A stretch of DNA of 64,000 nt from Ursus arctos (lineage: Eukaryota > Chordata > Mammalia > Carnivora > Ursidae). The notes beneath the pieces were generated by a model. The model made no database searches, was not told the origin of the DNA, and was given only the letters and a program-made list of their open reading frames with translations. Location: NCBI RefSeq assembly GCF_023065955.2, contig NW_026623100.1, positions 65,910,727 through 65,974,726 on the forward strand, written 5' to 3'. A program made the translations under genes and the position numbers. Of the stretch, positions 26,193 to 37,544 are shown one piece after another; within the stretch, counting starts at the first letter, position 1, and every line of letters begins with the position of its first letter.

Positions 26193-27110
26193 GTAAGAGA
26201 GTGGGAAGAATTGAAAAAAAAAGAATGTCTGAACACGAAGTTTCTGGTCTTACTTATTAAATTTCAAGTTACTTGTGGTATTTCTTAATGCAGAAGCAGT
26301 TGTATATATTTGATAAGCATGTAACTGTGTTCTTACATGAGCAAAATTATTAATAAACAGGCTTTTAGAACTGCATTCCTGCAGGTCTTTCTCAGTGCTT
26401 GAGTAAAGTAAGGTACCTGGGCATCCAATGTAGACCGCCTCCACCCACCCTCCCTGCTGGCTCCTTTTGCATCTTAAGATAGGTGTGCAAACTATTCTGT
26501 CTCATGCGACAAAATAAGAAATAAACAGAAGGAAGCCATTGATGTGATCAAGAGCTCTTTGTGGCAAGAGCCATGATACTCGTGTGTACCTCGGCCTTTT
26601 CCTTACTGCCGTAACTGATTTGATGATCTGTGGCTCTAGGACTACCTTTAGTTCCATCTTTTTAAAGGAGACCTGTGTGGCTGCCATGAGTCACTGCCGG
26701 GTACTTGAGGGACATTAGTAAGGTGGGACCGCCTTGCTGAGCTCTACTGCTTAGGCTGTGTCGTTCACTTTCATGTTAGCGTTGTATCGCTGCTGATCAG
26801 ATCTTGCACATTCATAAAGCGGTCCCCTTATCTTAGCATATAAAGAGTGCATCTAACCAGGAGTGAGCCCTTTAAAACCCAAACACATTTTACTTCTGAT
26901 CTAAAGGTTTACCAATACTTGGGCTTGGGCTTAATATCAGTTTGCAGTTCATTTATTCATTTAATAAATAGATAATATGTGTTAATAAATTTTTACTAAT
27001 GGTATTTATTAATACTACTATAAGCCCAGGCACTGGATATTATTCATTCATGTTAGGATATAAATAGTAAAAGAAGCCACATAGAAAACTCTCCCCCCCC
27101 TTTTTTATTT

Positions 27111-27318
27111 TTTTTATTTTTTATTTTTTTAAGATTTTATTTATTTATCCGACAGAGATACAGACAGCCAGAGAGAGAGGGAACACAAGCAGGGGGAGTG
27201 GGAGAGGAAGAAGCAGGCTCATGACGGAAGAGCCTGATGTGGGGCTCAATCCCATAACGCCGGGATCACGCCCTGAGCTGAAGGCAGACGCTTAACCGCT
27301 GTGCCACCCAGGCGCCCC
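27111..27318 (-). mobile_element. CAN-SINE (bear-type)
   Basis: Reverse full copy. The target duplication CTCCCCCCC(C)TTTTTTATTT flanks it at 27091-27110 and 27319-27337. Confidence 0.92.
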
Positions 27319-28213
27319 TCCCCCCCTTTTTTATTTAACTTAGGTGAACCAAAATTAGTTCCATTGGGAAATATCCCTTAGAAACATTCAGTTGCTAGTA
27401 CTTGACCCATTTCATTTACTATGTACTTCTCTCTCATTTTGTTTCTTATTACTAATCGTATGACATCCTCATTCCTTCTTAATTTTAAGATTTGTGCACT
27501 TAGGAATCTCCCCTTTTAAAAAATGTTTGCCACTTTTCTACCATTAACATACCTTGCGTGCTTTGTCAGAGATTGTGATTTTTTATGAAAATCACTTCAC
27601 TATTCTTTTTTTTTCCCCCCACTTTTACTGTTATGAAAGTACTAGAAACCTCTCTGTAATGAATGTCAGTCAGAACTTCTATGCAGACCTGAGAACTGAG
27701 TTAGAGTTTAGGTTTTACTTCATATAATACTGGGTGAGATTCTTCATTCTGTTTCCTCATCTGTATAGAGGCTGAATTACGTCCTACTTGGTCTGCTTTC
27801 TCTAATCCAGAGAGGCTCCACACTGAAAACTTAAGTCCACCATGACCATGTTACTGTTATTTAATTTTTTCTCTTTCTTTTGCTTTCTTCTACCTCATCC
27901 CCCTCCACCCCCTGCAGAATACTTCCTACCAGAAGTTGTTTTAATAACTCTTACCTTAGGCCGTATCTCAGATCCCACTTTCTTAGACAAAATGTAATGT
28001 AACTTACAAGAGAGCAAAATCTTTTAACCAAAACTTAAGTAGAAAAATAAAATATTAATTTTATTACAAATGTTTTATGTGTGTATATATGTTATATATA
28101 TGCATATGTATGCACATACATTTTACAACATGGACATCTGTAAGAATATGTATGGAGAAAGAGGGAGAAGGAGAGAGGATGGAAAACTGTGTTTCCTATT
28201 TGGTATACATTTA

Positions 28214-28431
28214 TTTTAGTTTATTTTTTTTAAGATTTTATTTGAGAGAGAGAGCGAGAGAGAGCACAAATGGGAATGGGGGCGGGGCTGGGGGTGTGGG
28301 AGAGAGGGAGAAGCAGACTCCCCACTGGGCAGGGAGCCCCATGCAGGACTCAATTCCAGGACTCTGTGATTATGACCTGAGTTGAAGGCAGAAGCTTAAC
28401 CAGCTGAGCCACCCAGGCACCCATCTATTCA
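28214..28431 (-). mobile_element. CAN-SINE (older)
   Basis: Reverse copy with a purine-rich block and CAGCTGAGCCACCCAGGCAC, flanked by GTATACATTTA at 28203-28213 and 28432-28442. Confidence 0.92.
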
Positions 28432-29344
28432 GTATACATTTAAAAAGAAAAGAATCTACCTTGCTCTACGAGGGTAAGGCTTCTTGGTGTTAAACCAGTG
28501 CCCAGACAACATTGAGCCCTTAGTGCTTGGAAAGTGTAACATCTCATTTATTCCACATAAACAGGTAATGGAGCTATTTACATAAATAACTGAAACTTAC
28601 TATTTTTACATATAAAAACTTTTTATTTGAACCATTTTTAATGAATTTAATCAACATGTTAGTAGTGATTTTCAGTCAGTGCAATAGGTATTATTTATTG
28701 TGCTAGGTATGTTATTATTCTCCAGATTATTCTTACGTAAGGTTGTTTGTCCCTACATACAGTTCACCTAAACAGCTGTACTTTTACTTTCTTGGATTTA
28801 ATTTTCTGGTTTTATCTATTTTCTCCCCTTCCTAGTGGTCTCTTCTAGAAGATATTACCAAGCGGCAACAATTGCTTCTTTCCCTCTATTGGTAGCTTCT
28901 GAAATACTGTGCAGTTAGATGTAAAAGGGATTCAGTGTTAAGAGACAGATTAGGTACATCTGATGTGAGACGTGTGGACTGTGTGACGGCTATGACACGA
29001 TCCCACAGCTTTGACTTCTGAATAACAGAGAATCTGTTTCTCAGGACTACTGACCTTTTGAGAAATGGATATTGCAAATAATGAAAAATTTTTAGTGACT
29101 TTATTATTCTTAATTTAAGGAGTTCTAGGAAGATGACATGCATTTTCTTAGAGCCCTGTGACTTAATTTTTCTTTTTTTTAATTAAATGACCTAGAACGT
29201 CTGTAACAGTTCATTTGCTCCTTTAAAGTCTGGCAACTACTAGAAGGGTCCAGACTTTGATGCATTCTAGTTAAACTCTGATAGCTTCCAAAGTATTGTT
29301 TCAAACAGGAGTCAGATTCCTTTCAGATATGGTATTTTATGCTA

Positions 29345-29510
29345 TGAAAATCAGTGTTTTCAAACTTGGTGATGTATCAGAGTTTCCCAGGAAGTGTTTC
29401 AGAAAAGCGTATTTTCCCTAGGGTTCTAATTTGTCAATTTTGGGATAGGACCCAGAGCACATATATTTTTAAACAGCTCCCCAAGTAAGTGTAAAGGCAT
29501 CAGGGATGAA
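29345..29510 (+). mobile_element. MER5-like DNA transposon remnant
   Basis: 'ttttcaaacttggtgatgta ... cagagtttcccagg' and 'taggacccagagcacatata' resemble the MER5 family. It is diverged and the 3' terminus is unclear. Confidence 0.5.
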
Positions 29511-30105
29511 AATAACTATGGTGAACATTATATACATTATGTATATATCCCCTCGTGTGGCTGGACGGAGTGGGGCGCCTCTGTGAACCACACACTGTCT
29601 GCCTTCCAGTGCTATCTAGAAGCCTCTGTCACTGAGATAATTCAGCCTGTGTGCTTAAGTGTGCATGTGTGTATATGCGTAGAGCAGAAGAGAGCAAGAA
29701 TTCTCTTCAGAGCTTGGAAGGAGAGCTAAGAAGAAAAAGACAATGGTATGCTTTCTCTCTCACACACACAAATTCGAGAGAGCAAATACCCTGCAATCTT
29801 AAGTAATAAGCAGTCGCGAGTAGTGATGCCATTAAGAGGGAGCTGTGTTGAGAAACGAGGCCTGGCGATGTGGGGTGGAGAGGGTGTCGGGGGAGGAGAG
29901 GCTTTGGCAGGAGGTGGAAGGACCTTGGAGACAGAGTCATGTTGCTGTCTCCACTGTCTGGTCTCTCGGCCACGGACCTCCCATTTGTGTCACTGGTGTG
30001 CAGTGGTTACCCTCCTGCAAACATTCGAGTGTTCAGGAAGTTCTGTTTTTCTTGTCTATGAAAACTAAGCTCTGGGTTTTTTTTTTTCCTCCCTCCTCCT
30101 TTCAG

Positions 30106-32586
30106 ATCCCGGTCTCCAGAATCTCCCCCATGCCTTTTCCTACATCGCAGGTCTCTCCCAGGGCTCGTTTTCCAGTCTCCATCACTAGTCCTAACAGAAC
30201 AGGAGCCAGAACTCTTGCAGACATCAAAGCAAAAGCCCAGCTGGTCAAAGCACAGAGGGCAGCCGCTGCCGCCGCCGCCGCCGCCGCCGCTGCTGCCGCC
30301 TCAGTTGGAGGGACCATTCCAGGACCTGGCCCCGGGGGTGGACAAGGTCCAGGAGAGGGTGGTGACAGGAAAACGGCTCGAGGAGGGAGTCCAGGCTCAG
30401 ACACAGGCAGCGAACCTGGAAAGGACCCCACACTGGAATTGGCAGGAACTGGAAGCAGGGGAGGTACGAGAGAGCTTTTACCCTGTGGTCCAGAGACTCA
30501 GCCCCAGTCTGAGACCAAGACCCCAGACCAGGCACAGCCTCATAGTGTCTCTGGAGCACAACTACAGCAGACCCCCTCAGTGCCTCCCACATCTGCCAGC
30601 AGCGGAGCACGCACAAGTGTCCCATCACCAGCCCACACTAACGCACCCCCACCAGCTGTAGGGAAGCTGACTAACGAACAACTGAATCCCTCCAGGGCAG
30701 CAGCCGCAGTGGCCTCTCTCACCTACGCACAAGGTCCCAGGACCTGCAGACAGGAGAAAGCGCCTTCTACTCTGACAGATGCTGCTCTCATCTCAGGTGC
30801 CTCACCTGTCCGTTTTGCAGCTAATGGCGCAGTTGAACCCAGAGCAGGTTCTAGTAAGAATATGCCAGACCCTTCAGCCTCAGCAGAGACAACTGCTACT
30901 ACTTCAGCGGCTCTGACTCCCTCTCCTTTAACATCTTTATTGACAACAGCCACTTTAGAAAAGCTTCCTGTGCCCCAGGTCAGTGTAACTGTAGCACCTA
31001 CGGGATCAGCTCCATCCTTGAGCACTTTGCCAGTAGCTTCTAGCCTTAAAACTCCAGGAACGTCTTCAAATTTGAATGGACCCATGTCAAGGCCAAGCTC
31101 TAGTATCCCTGCGAATAATCCTTTGGTCACTCAGCTGCTTCAGGGCAAAGATGTTCCCATGGAGCAAATTCTGCCTAAACCTCTCACCAAAGTTGAAATG
31201 AAAACTGTTCCACTGACTACGAAAGAGGAGCTGGGGGTAGGAGTGCTCACAGGCACCGGCGCCGCAGAGAACAGCGGCAGAGAGGAAGTCAGTGAGAGGC
31301 AGTCCCACCCAGCTCTGCAGCAGCTGGGTAAAGCCTTGCAAAGTAAGCAGCTCCCCCAGGTTCCAAGACCCCTTCAGCTCTTTTCAGGTAAGGAACTGAG
31401 GGACTCTAGCATGGACACACACCAGTACCAGGAAGGGCTAAGTAAAGCCACCCAAGACCAGATCCTTCAGACTCTCATCCAGAGGGTTCGGAGGCAGAAC
31501 GTTCTCCCATTTGTGCAGCCCTCCCAGTTCAACTTCACTCACTCAGGTTTCCAGTTAGAAGACATCTCCACAAGCCAGCGGTTCATGCTGGGTTTTGCTG
31601 GCAGAAGGACATCGAAGCCTGCAATGGCAGGTCACTACTTACTTAACATTTCCACCTACGGCCGGGGTTCAGAAAGCTTTAGGAGGACCCATTCTATAAA
31701 CCCTGAAGACCGTTTGTGTCTAAGTAGCCCCACAGAGGCCTTGAAAATGGGATATACAGACTGTAAAAATGCAACAGGAGACAGTAGCAGCGGCAAAGAA
31801 GAAGATACCGATGAGGAGAGCACCGGTGATGAGCAAGAATCCGTCATGGTGAAGGAAGAGCCCCAGGCTGCCCAGGGTCCTGGCAAGTGTGAAGCAAGTT
31901 CGGGACCCCACAGTAGAGAAACCCTATCCACCAATGATTGTTCAACAAAAAAGAATGTGAAGGCGGAGACACTAGTGCACGAGCAAACCGCTTTAAGCAA
32001 GGAGAATTACCTGTTCCCGAGAGGCCAAACATTGGATGAGAAGACCCTAGCCAGAGATTTTATTCAGGCCGCACAGAAACAAGTGGCTCATGCAGTGAGA
32101 GGCAAGGCGATGCGTAGCAGCCCTGAGCTTTTCAATTCTACTGCTCTTCCCTTGACTGCAGACAGTCCCACCCATCAGCCTCTCCTCCTGCCACCACTGC
32201 AAACCCCGAAGCTGTATGGAAGCCCCACCCAGATCGGGCCAAGCTACCGGGGCATGATCAATGTCTCCACCTCGTCCGACATGGACCATAACTCTGCTGT
32301 CCCGGGGATGCCTGACTGTAGCCAGGTGGCTAGCAATGTAGGCGATGTCATGTCCTTTTCGGTGACTGTCACTACTATCCCTGCTAGCCAAGCGATGAAT
32401 CCCAGCAGCCATGGCCAGACCATTCCTGTTCAGGCCTTCCCTGAAGAGAACAGCATAGAGGACACACCTTCGAAATGTTACTGCCGATTGAAAGCCATGA
32501 TCATGTGCAAGGGGTGTGGAGCATTCTGCCACGATGATTGCATTGGCCCCTCGAAACTTTGTGTCTCCTGCCTTGTCGTTCGGTAA
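30106..32586 (+). CDS. ASXL2: ASXL2 last coding exon with Ala14 tract, LVTQLL box, acidic region and C-terminal PHD finger
   Basis: The acceptor is CCTCCTCCTTTCAG ending at 30105. Reading is phase 0 from [20 protein letters not shown] to the TAA at 32584-32586 (826 residues). In order: a basic [14 protein letters not shown] motif; Ala14 at 30259-30300; a Gly/Pro-rich stretch ([14 protein letters not shown]) that is diagnostic of ASXL2 rather than ASXL1; a long Pro/Ser/Thr/Ala-rich part; an LVTQLL nuclear-receptor-box-like motif at 31123-31140; an acidic [14 protein letters not shown] patch near 31798-31840 followed by two psi-K-x-E sites; and a Cys/His-rich atypical PHD finger from about 32470, ending [12 protein letters not shown]2 is a BAP1 complex subunit implicated in adipogenesis, osteoclast and heart biology. 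The open frame extends 5' to 29845, but that part is intron: the splice site and homology begin at 30106. Confidence 0.97.
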   Translation: MPVSRISPMPFPTSQVSPRARFPVSITSPNRTGARTLADIKAKAQLVKAQRAAAAAAAAAAAAAASVGGTIPGPGPGGGQGPGEGGDRKTARGGSPGSDTGSEPGKDPTLELAGTGSRGGTRELLPCGPETQPQSETKTPDQAQPHSVSGAQLQQTPSVPPTSASSGARTSVPSPAHTNAPPPAVGKLTNEQLNPSRAAAAVASLTYAQGPRTCRQEKAPSTLTDAALISGASPVRFAANGAVEPRAGSSKNMPDPSASAETTATTSAALTPSPLTSLLTTATLEKLPVPQVSVTVAPTGSAPSLSTLPVASSLKTPGTSSNLNGPMSRPSSSIPANNPLVTQLLQGKDVPMEQILPKPLTKVEMKTVPLTTKEELGVGVLTGTGAAENSGREEVSERQSHPALQQLGKALQSKQLPQVPRPLQLFSGKELRDSSMDTHQYQEGLSKATQDQILQTLIQRVRRQNVLPFVQPSQFNFTHSGFQLEDISTSQRFMLGFAGRRTSKPAMAGHYLLNISTYGRGSESFRRTHSINPEDRLCLSSPTEALKMGYTDCKNATGDSSSGKEEDTDEESTGDEQESVMVKEEPQAAQGPGKCEASSGPHSRETLSTNDCSTKKNVKAETLVHEQTALSKENYLFPRGQTLDEKTLARDFIQAAQKQVAHAVRGKAMRSSPELFNSTALPLTADSPTHQPLLLPPLQTPKLYGSPTQIGPSYRGMINVSTSSDMDHNSAVPGMPDCSQVASNVGDVMSFSVTVTTIPASQAMNPSSHGQTIPVQAFPEENSIEDTPSKCYCRLKAMIMCKGCGAFCHDDCIGPSKLCVSCLVVR
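30259..30300 (+). repeat. ASXL2: Polyalanine tract (14 codons, mostly GCC) inside ASXL2
   Basis: Fourteen consecutive alanine codons: one GCA, three GCT and ten GCC, with an uninterrupted run of seven GCC in the middle. The tract is also found in mammalian ASXL2. The near-pure GCC core makes it GC-rich and prone to length change. Confidence 0.95.
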
Positions 32587-32834
32587 CGAGACTAGAAAGA
32601 CAACACGCTGTAAAGGAGGCAGGGAGGGAAGGGTTGATGAGATGTGTTTTTTGCATCCTTTTGGAATCACAGAAATATTTAATAAGTAGGTTTCAGTTGT
32701 CTTAAGAGACAAATGTTACTTAATCAGGAATACAGAGTACAGATCTTACATTTTAGAGGAAGAGCACCTTGTATAGTAAGTCTAGGTCAAGCAAGACTTT
32801 GTGAATTTGTGACAAGTTTGCACTTACAAAATCA

Positions 32835-32842
32835 TGTAAATA
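32835..32842 (+). promoter_or_regulatory. Pumilio response element (TGTAAATA) in 3'UTR
   Basis: An exact match to the Pumilio motif TGTANATA, about 250 nt after the ASXL2 stop. A second match, TGTATATA, lies at 36855-36862. These proteins repress or destabilise mRNAs. The motif is short, so chance occurrence is possible. Confidence 0.35.
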
Positions 32843-33757
32843 TGTCACATTTTGTTTTAACATTGTTTTCCCAAGTGTTTAGGTAATGATGTATTTGAAT
32901 TCAGATTTATGTTCCACTTCACGTGACTCTGAGGAAAGTTTAATGCCATGCATGGTTAAAGGAAGCTGTCTCTCTTCTCCTTTCCTAAGAGGCCAGGAAA
33001 AGGAAGGAATGAAGGAATGGTCTGGAGAAATGACCATTCAAGCTGATTATGTCATGACGGTCTGACTGCAGGCTTTACGTAGATTAGTCGGCCTTGCAGG
33101 ATTTGGATTCAGGGTTTACTCAGTCGCTTTACCTTAGACAGAACCTTCTTATATTCAAATTTTTGATACCATATTCATTTCACAGGTAGTAATTCAGACT
33201 CTGAAAGCTCTTGACCTGGTTCTTGGCTTCCACAAACCAGTACTGTTGCCAAGCTCTCTGCTTGCGATTTGTGGCCCCCTGCCGTCAAGTCCCCCTACCC
33301 TGCCCTGAGACCGTGAATGTGGCCCATGAAGGGTGTGCCGCCCTGGGCCCCTGCCGTTAGCGGAGCCTGTGTGGGGCAGCAGTTCTGGCAGTAACATCCG
33401 AGTACTTCGTCAGTCATGGGAGCTTACAAACAGGTGTGAAATGCTCGTAGAGCAGTAACAAAAAATATTAGTGATGGGGCGATTTGAACTATGTGTTTTG
33501 TTGGGCAAGGGAGTAAAGTGCAGAAACTGTTAAACCTAACATAAAGAACTTTGGAAAACGATTTTAACACTAGAAACAAGGTAGCCTCTTTTCCTTTTCT
33601 TGCCCAACCCTGTTCCCTTATGTTCTGTAGTCCGCTGTTGTGCAGGAAGGAAAGCTCCTTGTTGCCACACTTGCCCGTTCTGCTAAGCCTGTTTTGACCC
33701 CCCAGGCATCTGAGGAGTATGGAGTAATCTTATTAGATGTTACTTTGAACACAACAT

Positions 33758-33758
33758 G

Positions 33759-33790
<32 letters not shown>
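33758..33790. repeat. (CG)n(CA)n microsatellite in 3'UTR
   Basis: Three or four CG dinucleotides followed by about 13 CA units: an alternating purine-pyrimidine tract able to form Z-DNA. Confidence 0.96.
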
Positions 33791-33795
<5 letters not shown>

Positions 33796-34055
33796 AGTTA
33801 GACACTTCTCCTGTTTCAGAAAATATGTCCTCTGTTTTGGATTACTGCTGTCTATGCACTGGAAATCTCTTAATATAAAGAGGCTTCAGTAAATGACTAA
33901 GGGAACATCTAGAAAGGAAGAGAAACTAGCTCCAGAGTTTTGTTGCTTGTTTCTGTTGATTCTTTCTTTCCTTCGTTATTGTTTTTTAAATCTTGTCGCT
34001 AGTGACTGAAGAGTTTATGAGTACATACATTTAGGTCATGGTTAAAGAACATTAA

Positions 34056-34061
34056 AATAAA
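34056..34061 (+). terminator. Candidate proximal poly(A) signal AATAAA
   Basis: An AATAAA hexamer 1.47 kb after the ASXL2 stop. The downstream sequence is moderately U-rich (CAGTTTACCAGAATTTGG). It is a plausible short-3'UTR site, but no transcript evidence is available here. Confidence 0.3.
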
Positions 34062-34875
34062 TCTACAGTTTACCAGAATTTGGTATTAAAGAATCGGGTA
34101 TTGTCAATGTGCATCATTTGCATATTGATTTTAAGTTTCCTGATTTCAAGTGTGTAAAGTAAAAATATTACTGCAACCTAGTACACTTGTAATTGTACTT
34201 AGTATTCAGGATGTGATATTTACCATATGCAGAACAGTATAAACTTACTAAGTCACATTCCAGATGAGGAGAAAGTAGACAGTAATACTCTTTGCTCTTC
34301 CCCATTCTGTTACCCTTTCTTCCTCTGCATTATACATGCTTTTAATACTTTTGAACCCCATAAGAAACTTACTACTTCACTGTTTCCAGTTTTTGCCTCT
34401 GTTATTTTTTGTGGCTCAAGGTGAATTTAGGATTAATATCTGTGTTCTAGTTCAGCCAAGGCAATAGGATGTCCTGCTAACTCTCCTTTTTCTTCCAGCA
34501 CATACATAGCTTAAAAATACAAAGGCTACAAGGATCCAGGGATAAGGAGTAAGTTCTCCAGCCAAGATCCAGTAAGAAACAAACATGGTTCGGTTCCACA
34601 AACTTTCAGTACTCTGGGGTGATCCAAGGGCAGGGGCTAAAAGGACCTGTTGCTGGTTAAAACTCTCCATGCTCAGCTTCTTCACTCCTCACGTCAGTGC
34701 CAGGACTGAGAGCTGGTCTGTGTGCTGGAAGTGCCTGAGTAATAGAACAGACCCCATGCTAAACACTGATTACCAATTTGGATTGATCAAAGTGAACTTT
34801 CTTCTTTGCACCTTTCTTGTTGTAGAAAGTCAGTCCTCCGTGGTTCCCATGATCTGAGGTTGGACAGACTAACCA

Positions 34876-34921
34876 GGAGGGGAGGGGAGGGGAGGGGAGG
34901 GGAGGGGAGGGGAGGGGAGGG
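34876..34921. repeat. (GGGGA)n minisatellite in 3'UTR
   Basis: Nine tandem GGGGA units, all G-rich on the sense strand, so the RNA could form stacked G-quadruplexes. Confidence 0.96.
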
Positions 34922-35372
34922 ATCAGGGATTTTCAAGTCCATTGGGAGAGCAAACCGTATCGTGCCTCTTGTTGACCAGGCTCTTGCAGATAGGTCCTAA
35001 GCATTCTTATTCCCCAGCTTCTCTTAACAAATAATACTCAGCTAATAAAATATCTGCATGTATGAATGAATGTCCCTATAACAGGATTTGTCAACTGGAT
35101 ACACTTCCTCAGTCTTGACAAAATGAGAGAGTAGGTTGTCTCGGATTGATAGTCAACTGAATACAGTCCGTTTGTCAGTTTGTTTCACAACAGTGGTTTC
35201 AGGTAGAAAGTCATTTAAGAGCCTAACTGACAGACCACAGCAACAATCCAAACATGTTACAAGCTGGCCCTTTTGAAAATGAAGCAGTAGGAACAAGAAA
35301 AATATATTATTGAGAGCATGGTACTCCGGTACCTTTAAAGCAGTTTTTATCTTAGGTTTTCGGAGTTGCTTT

Positions 35373-35396
35373 ACCTTTCAGTTCAATCTGAAAGGT
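35373..35396 (+). other. Perfect 9-bp hairpin in 3'UTR
   Basis: ACCTTTCAG, loop TTCAAT, CTGAAAGGT. The two arms are exact reverse complements. Confidence 0.6.
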
Positions 35397-36854
35397 TGCT
35401 AATAAATGCTAAGCTTTTTTTTTTTTTTTTTAAATGGTATTTAGTTGCACTATTTCCAGTGACTAGTCAGGTATTATGCCTGATGCTTATGCCTCCAGGG
35501 TATGCTTCTCAAGCCTTGAGGTACCTTCCATTGTAGGTCGCCTTGGGGAGATAGCATTAACAATAAATCCGTCATCTCAGTCTTAATGACTGTTCTGAGT
35601 TGTCTAGTAGAGAAGGCTCCCTGAATCTTAAAAAAAAATTCAATAAAAATTCTCCATCCTATTAAGCAACCTGGGGTTTTTCGCCCTACTATTCCTTAAC
35701 CCCTGTGCTCAAGATACTGAAACTATCTGTGGTATCCCATGTAACATTTCTAAGAATAAGATCTGGCAAGTGGGACATTTTTCTTGAAGAAGAGGAAGCA
35801 TACTTGCATGGGCTGGGAAGACACCCATATGTAGGTGTTTTAGGAATTATCTCAGATTTAAATAGCCAAAGGAAGACTTCATTGCCTTCCCGGTGAAGGT
35901 GTAAATTCATACATACTGATAACTTGACAGTTACCATCCTAATTGCTTATTATTGCCTTTCTCCACCTTAGAGCCATTAAAGAACTCTTGGGTGAAATGA
36001 TTCCTTATAATGGAGGGGGTCTTCTCCGGCCATCACACCACTATTTATTTCCAGAACTCACTGTCAGTGAGCAGTGCCAGGGTTTTCTCTGTGACCTAGA
36101 GGTTTCACTTCATAGCAAGGAGGGAAAAGTCCCCATTGCATTATAACAACGTGCTAAGTAAAAAACTTGGCCAACGGTAGTTTTCAGCTCAATTTATAGA
36201 ATAGTCCAAAGAGACTCTGAGAAACATGATGATAGGCAGGGATCTTTCCTACCATGTTTCAATACCTACGTACCTATTGAATGGGAACAATAGGTAAAAC
36301 ATTTCCTAAAGTTGAAGTAAGAGCTTCATAGATTCTTGGTTACTTTATTTTTTTTAATGCTTTACATTTGATACAACTATTAAAGATCAATTTTAAAAAT
36401 AGCTTTCCAGTAATATATTTTAAGTAATATATATTTTAATATCTATGTAAAAAGTGACAGTGGAAGACTTTGAATTTCTCATATATGGTATGTTTAATGT
36501 AGGACCTCACTGTTAAGGCACAAATTATTACAAAGGAAGTTACTCTAAAGACACTCAGATTATTTCCGAAAAATGCAATAAGGGGAATAGTTTTGGAGTT
36601 TATTTTTTATTTTAAAAGAAGATCGACTTATTTACCACAAGCTATTTTTTTTCCTTCTGGCTTATAAGGTTTGTACAGACTGGTTTGGTAAATGCAAACT
36701 TTTGTGTCTTTTGCCTTTTTAAAGGAATTGTTAACATTGGAATTGAGGGTATGTACAGAGAAGTTGGTGTCAACACCATTTAAAAAGTCATATTTTTTCA
36801 CAAATATAGAAAAATCATTTTACATAAGAATTTTAAGTATTTGCAATAAATATA

Positions 36855-36862
36855 TGTATATA
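36855..36862 (+). promoter_or_regulatory. Pumilio response element (TGTATATA) in 3'UTR
   Basis: An exact TGTANATA match about 65 nt upstream of the 36928 poly(A) hexamer, in a very AT-rich stretch. The local composition makes a chance match more likely than for the site at 32835. Confidence 0.25.
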
Positions 36863-36927
36863 GATTGTATGTATTCATATATTCTTATTTTTCATTTTAT
36901 TATTAAGTAAAAGATAATTAAAGTGAA

Positions 36928-36933
36928 AATAAA
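36928..36933 (+). terminator. Candidate poly(A) signal AATAAA with G/U-rich downstream element
   Basis: The hexamer is followed within 10-35 nt by GGAGTTTTTGGTGAGTCTTG, a good G/U-rich downstream element. Among the AATAAA sites in the 3'UTR block it has the clearest bipartite architecture. Confidence 0.4.
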
Positions 36934-37454
36934 ACCCTTGGAGTTTTTGGTGAGTCTTGAGGTCTGACATACATCTGAGAGTGGTGCGGGTAAGGGCCCT
37001 CAGCTGTTGCCTTATATTATCATTGGAAGATTACTACAGATTGTATAGAAGAGTAAAATGAGGAATTTGGTGATAAATCAGGGTAGCATATTTCTTTCAG
37101 AACTCTAGTAAAAATATTAAACTTGCCTAATCTGTCTGTCTCTGTTTTCACCCTCGAACTGGTCTGTCTCTTAACCACGGGATGTTACTGGGAATGTTAA
37201 AAACAGGCAAACCCAAACACATGGTGCATTCTTTTTTTTTTTTTAACGTGCCCACTGTTTGCTTCTAAAACAAAGAATGGTAAGAAAATATCTCAGGGGT
37301 AAAAATAGGTTTTTATTTCTCAACAGTGGTTAATAATTCATTAGCAAACATTCACTGCCACCACCTTCCAGGCAGTAGGAGTATGGGAAGAAATAATCTC
37401 ATGAAGATAATCGAAAACTTGTTTTCTGTTTCCCACTTCTTCTCTGAGAAGTGA

Positions 37455-37544
37455 GTTTCCTAACCAGTTCTGTATCCTTTCTGATTGATCTGAGAGGAAG
37501 TTTCCTAACCAGCTTTAGGTCCTTCCTGATTGGAGAGCTAGAAG
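37455..37544 (+). repeat. Imperfect 45-bp tandem duplication in 3'UTR
   Basis: Two units starting GTTTCCTAACCAG and containing 'cctttctgattg' or 'ccttcctgattg', offset by exactly 45 bp, with about a dozen differences. Confidence 0.8.

Larger units (their letters stand above)
26193..30105 (+). other. ASXL2: ASXL2 last intron
   Basis: Two SINEs (27111-27318 and 28214-28431) and a MER5-like remnant (29345-29510). Nothing identifiable in 26200-27080, 27340-28200, 28440-29340 and 29520-30080. Confidence 0.8.

Noticed and set aside
29845..30105. Upstream extension of the long open frame before the last ASXL2 exon
   Set aside because: The part before 30106 is intron: a strong polypyrimidine tract and CAG stand at 30091-30105, and homology to ASXL2 begins exactly there.
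30215..30661. 148-codon alternative-frame ORF inside the last exon
   Set aside because: It overlaps the ASXL2 frame, is dominated by translation of the GCC repeat and Pro/Gln-rich composition, and has no family.
30723..31130. 135-codon antisense ORF in the last exon
   Set aside because: Shadow of the ASXL2 coding strand with no independent support.
32047..32712. 221-codon antisense ORF over the end of ASXL2
   Set aside because: It is a complement of conserved coding sequence, shows no domain, and runs past the stop codon into 3'UTR.
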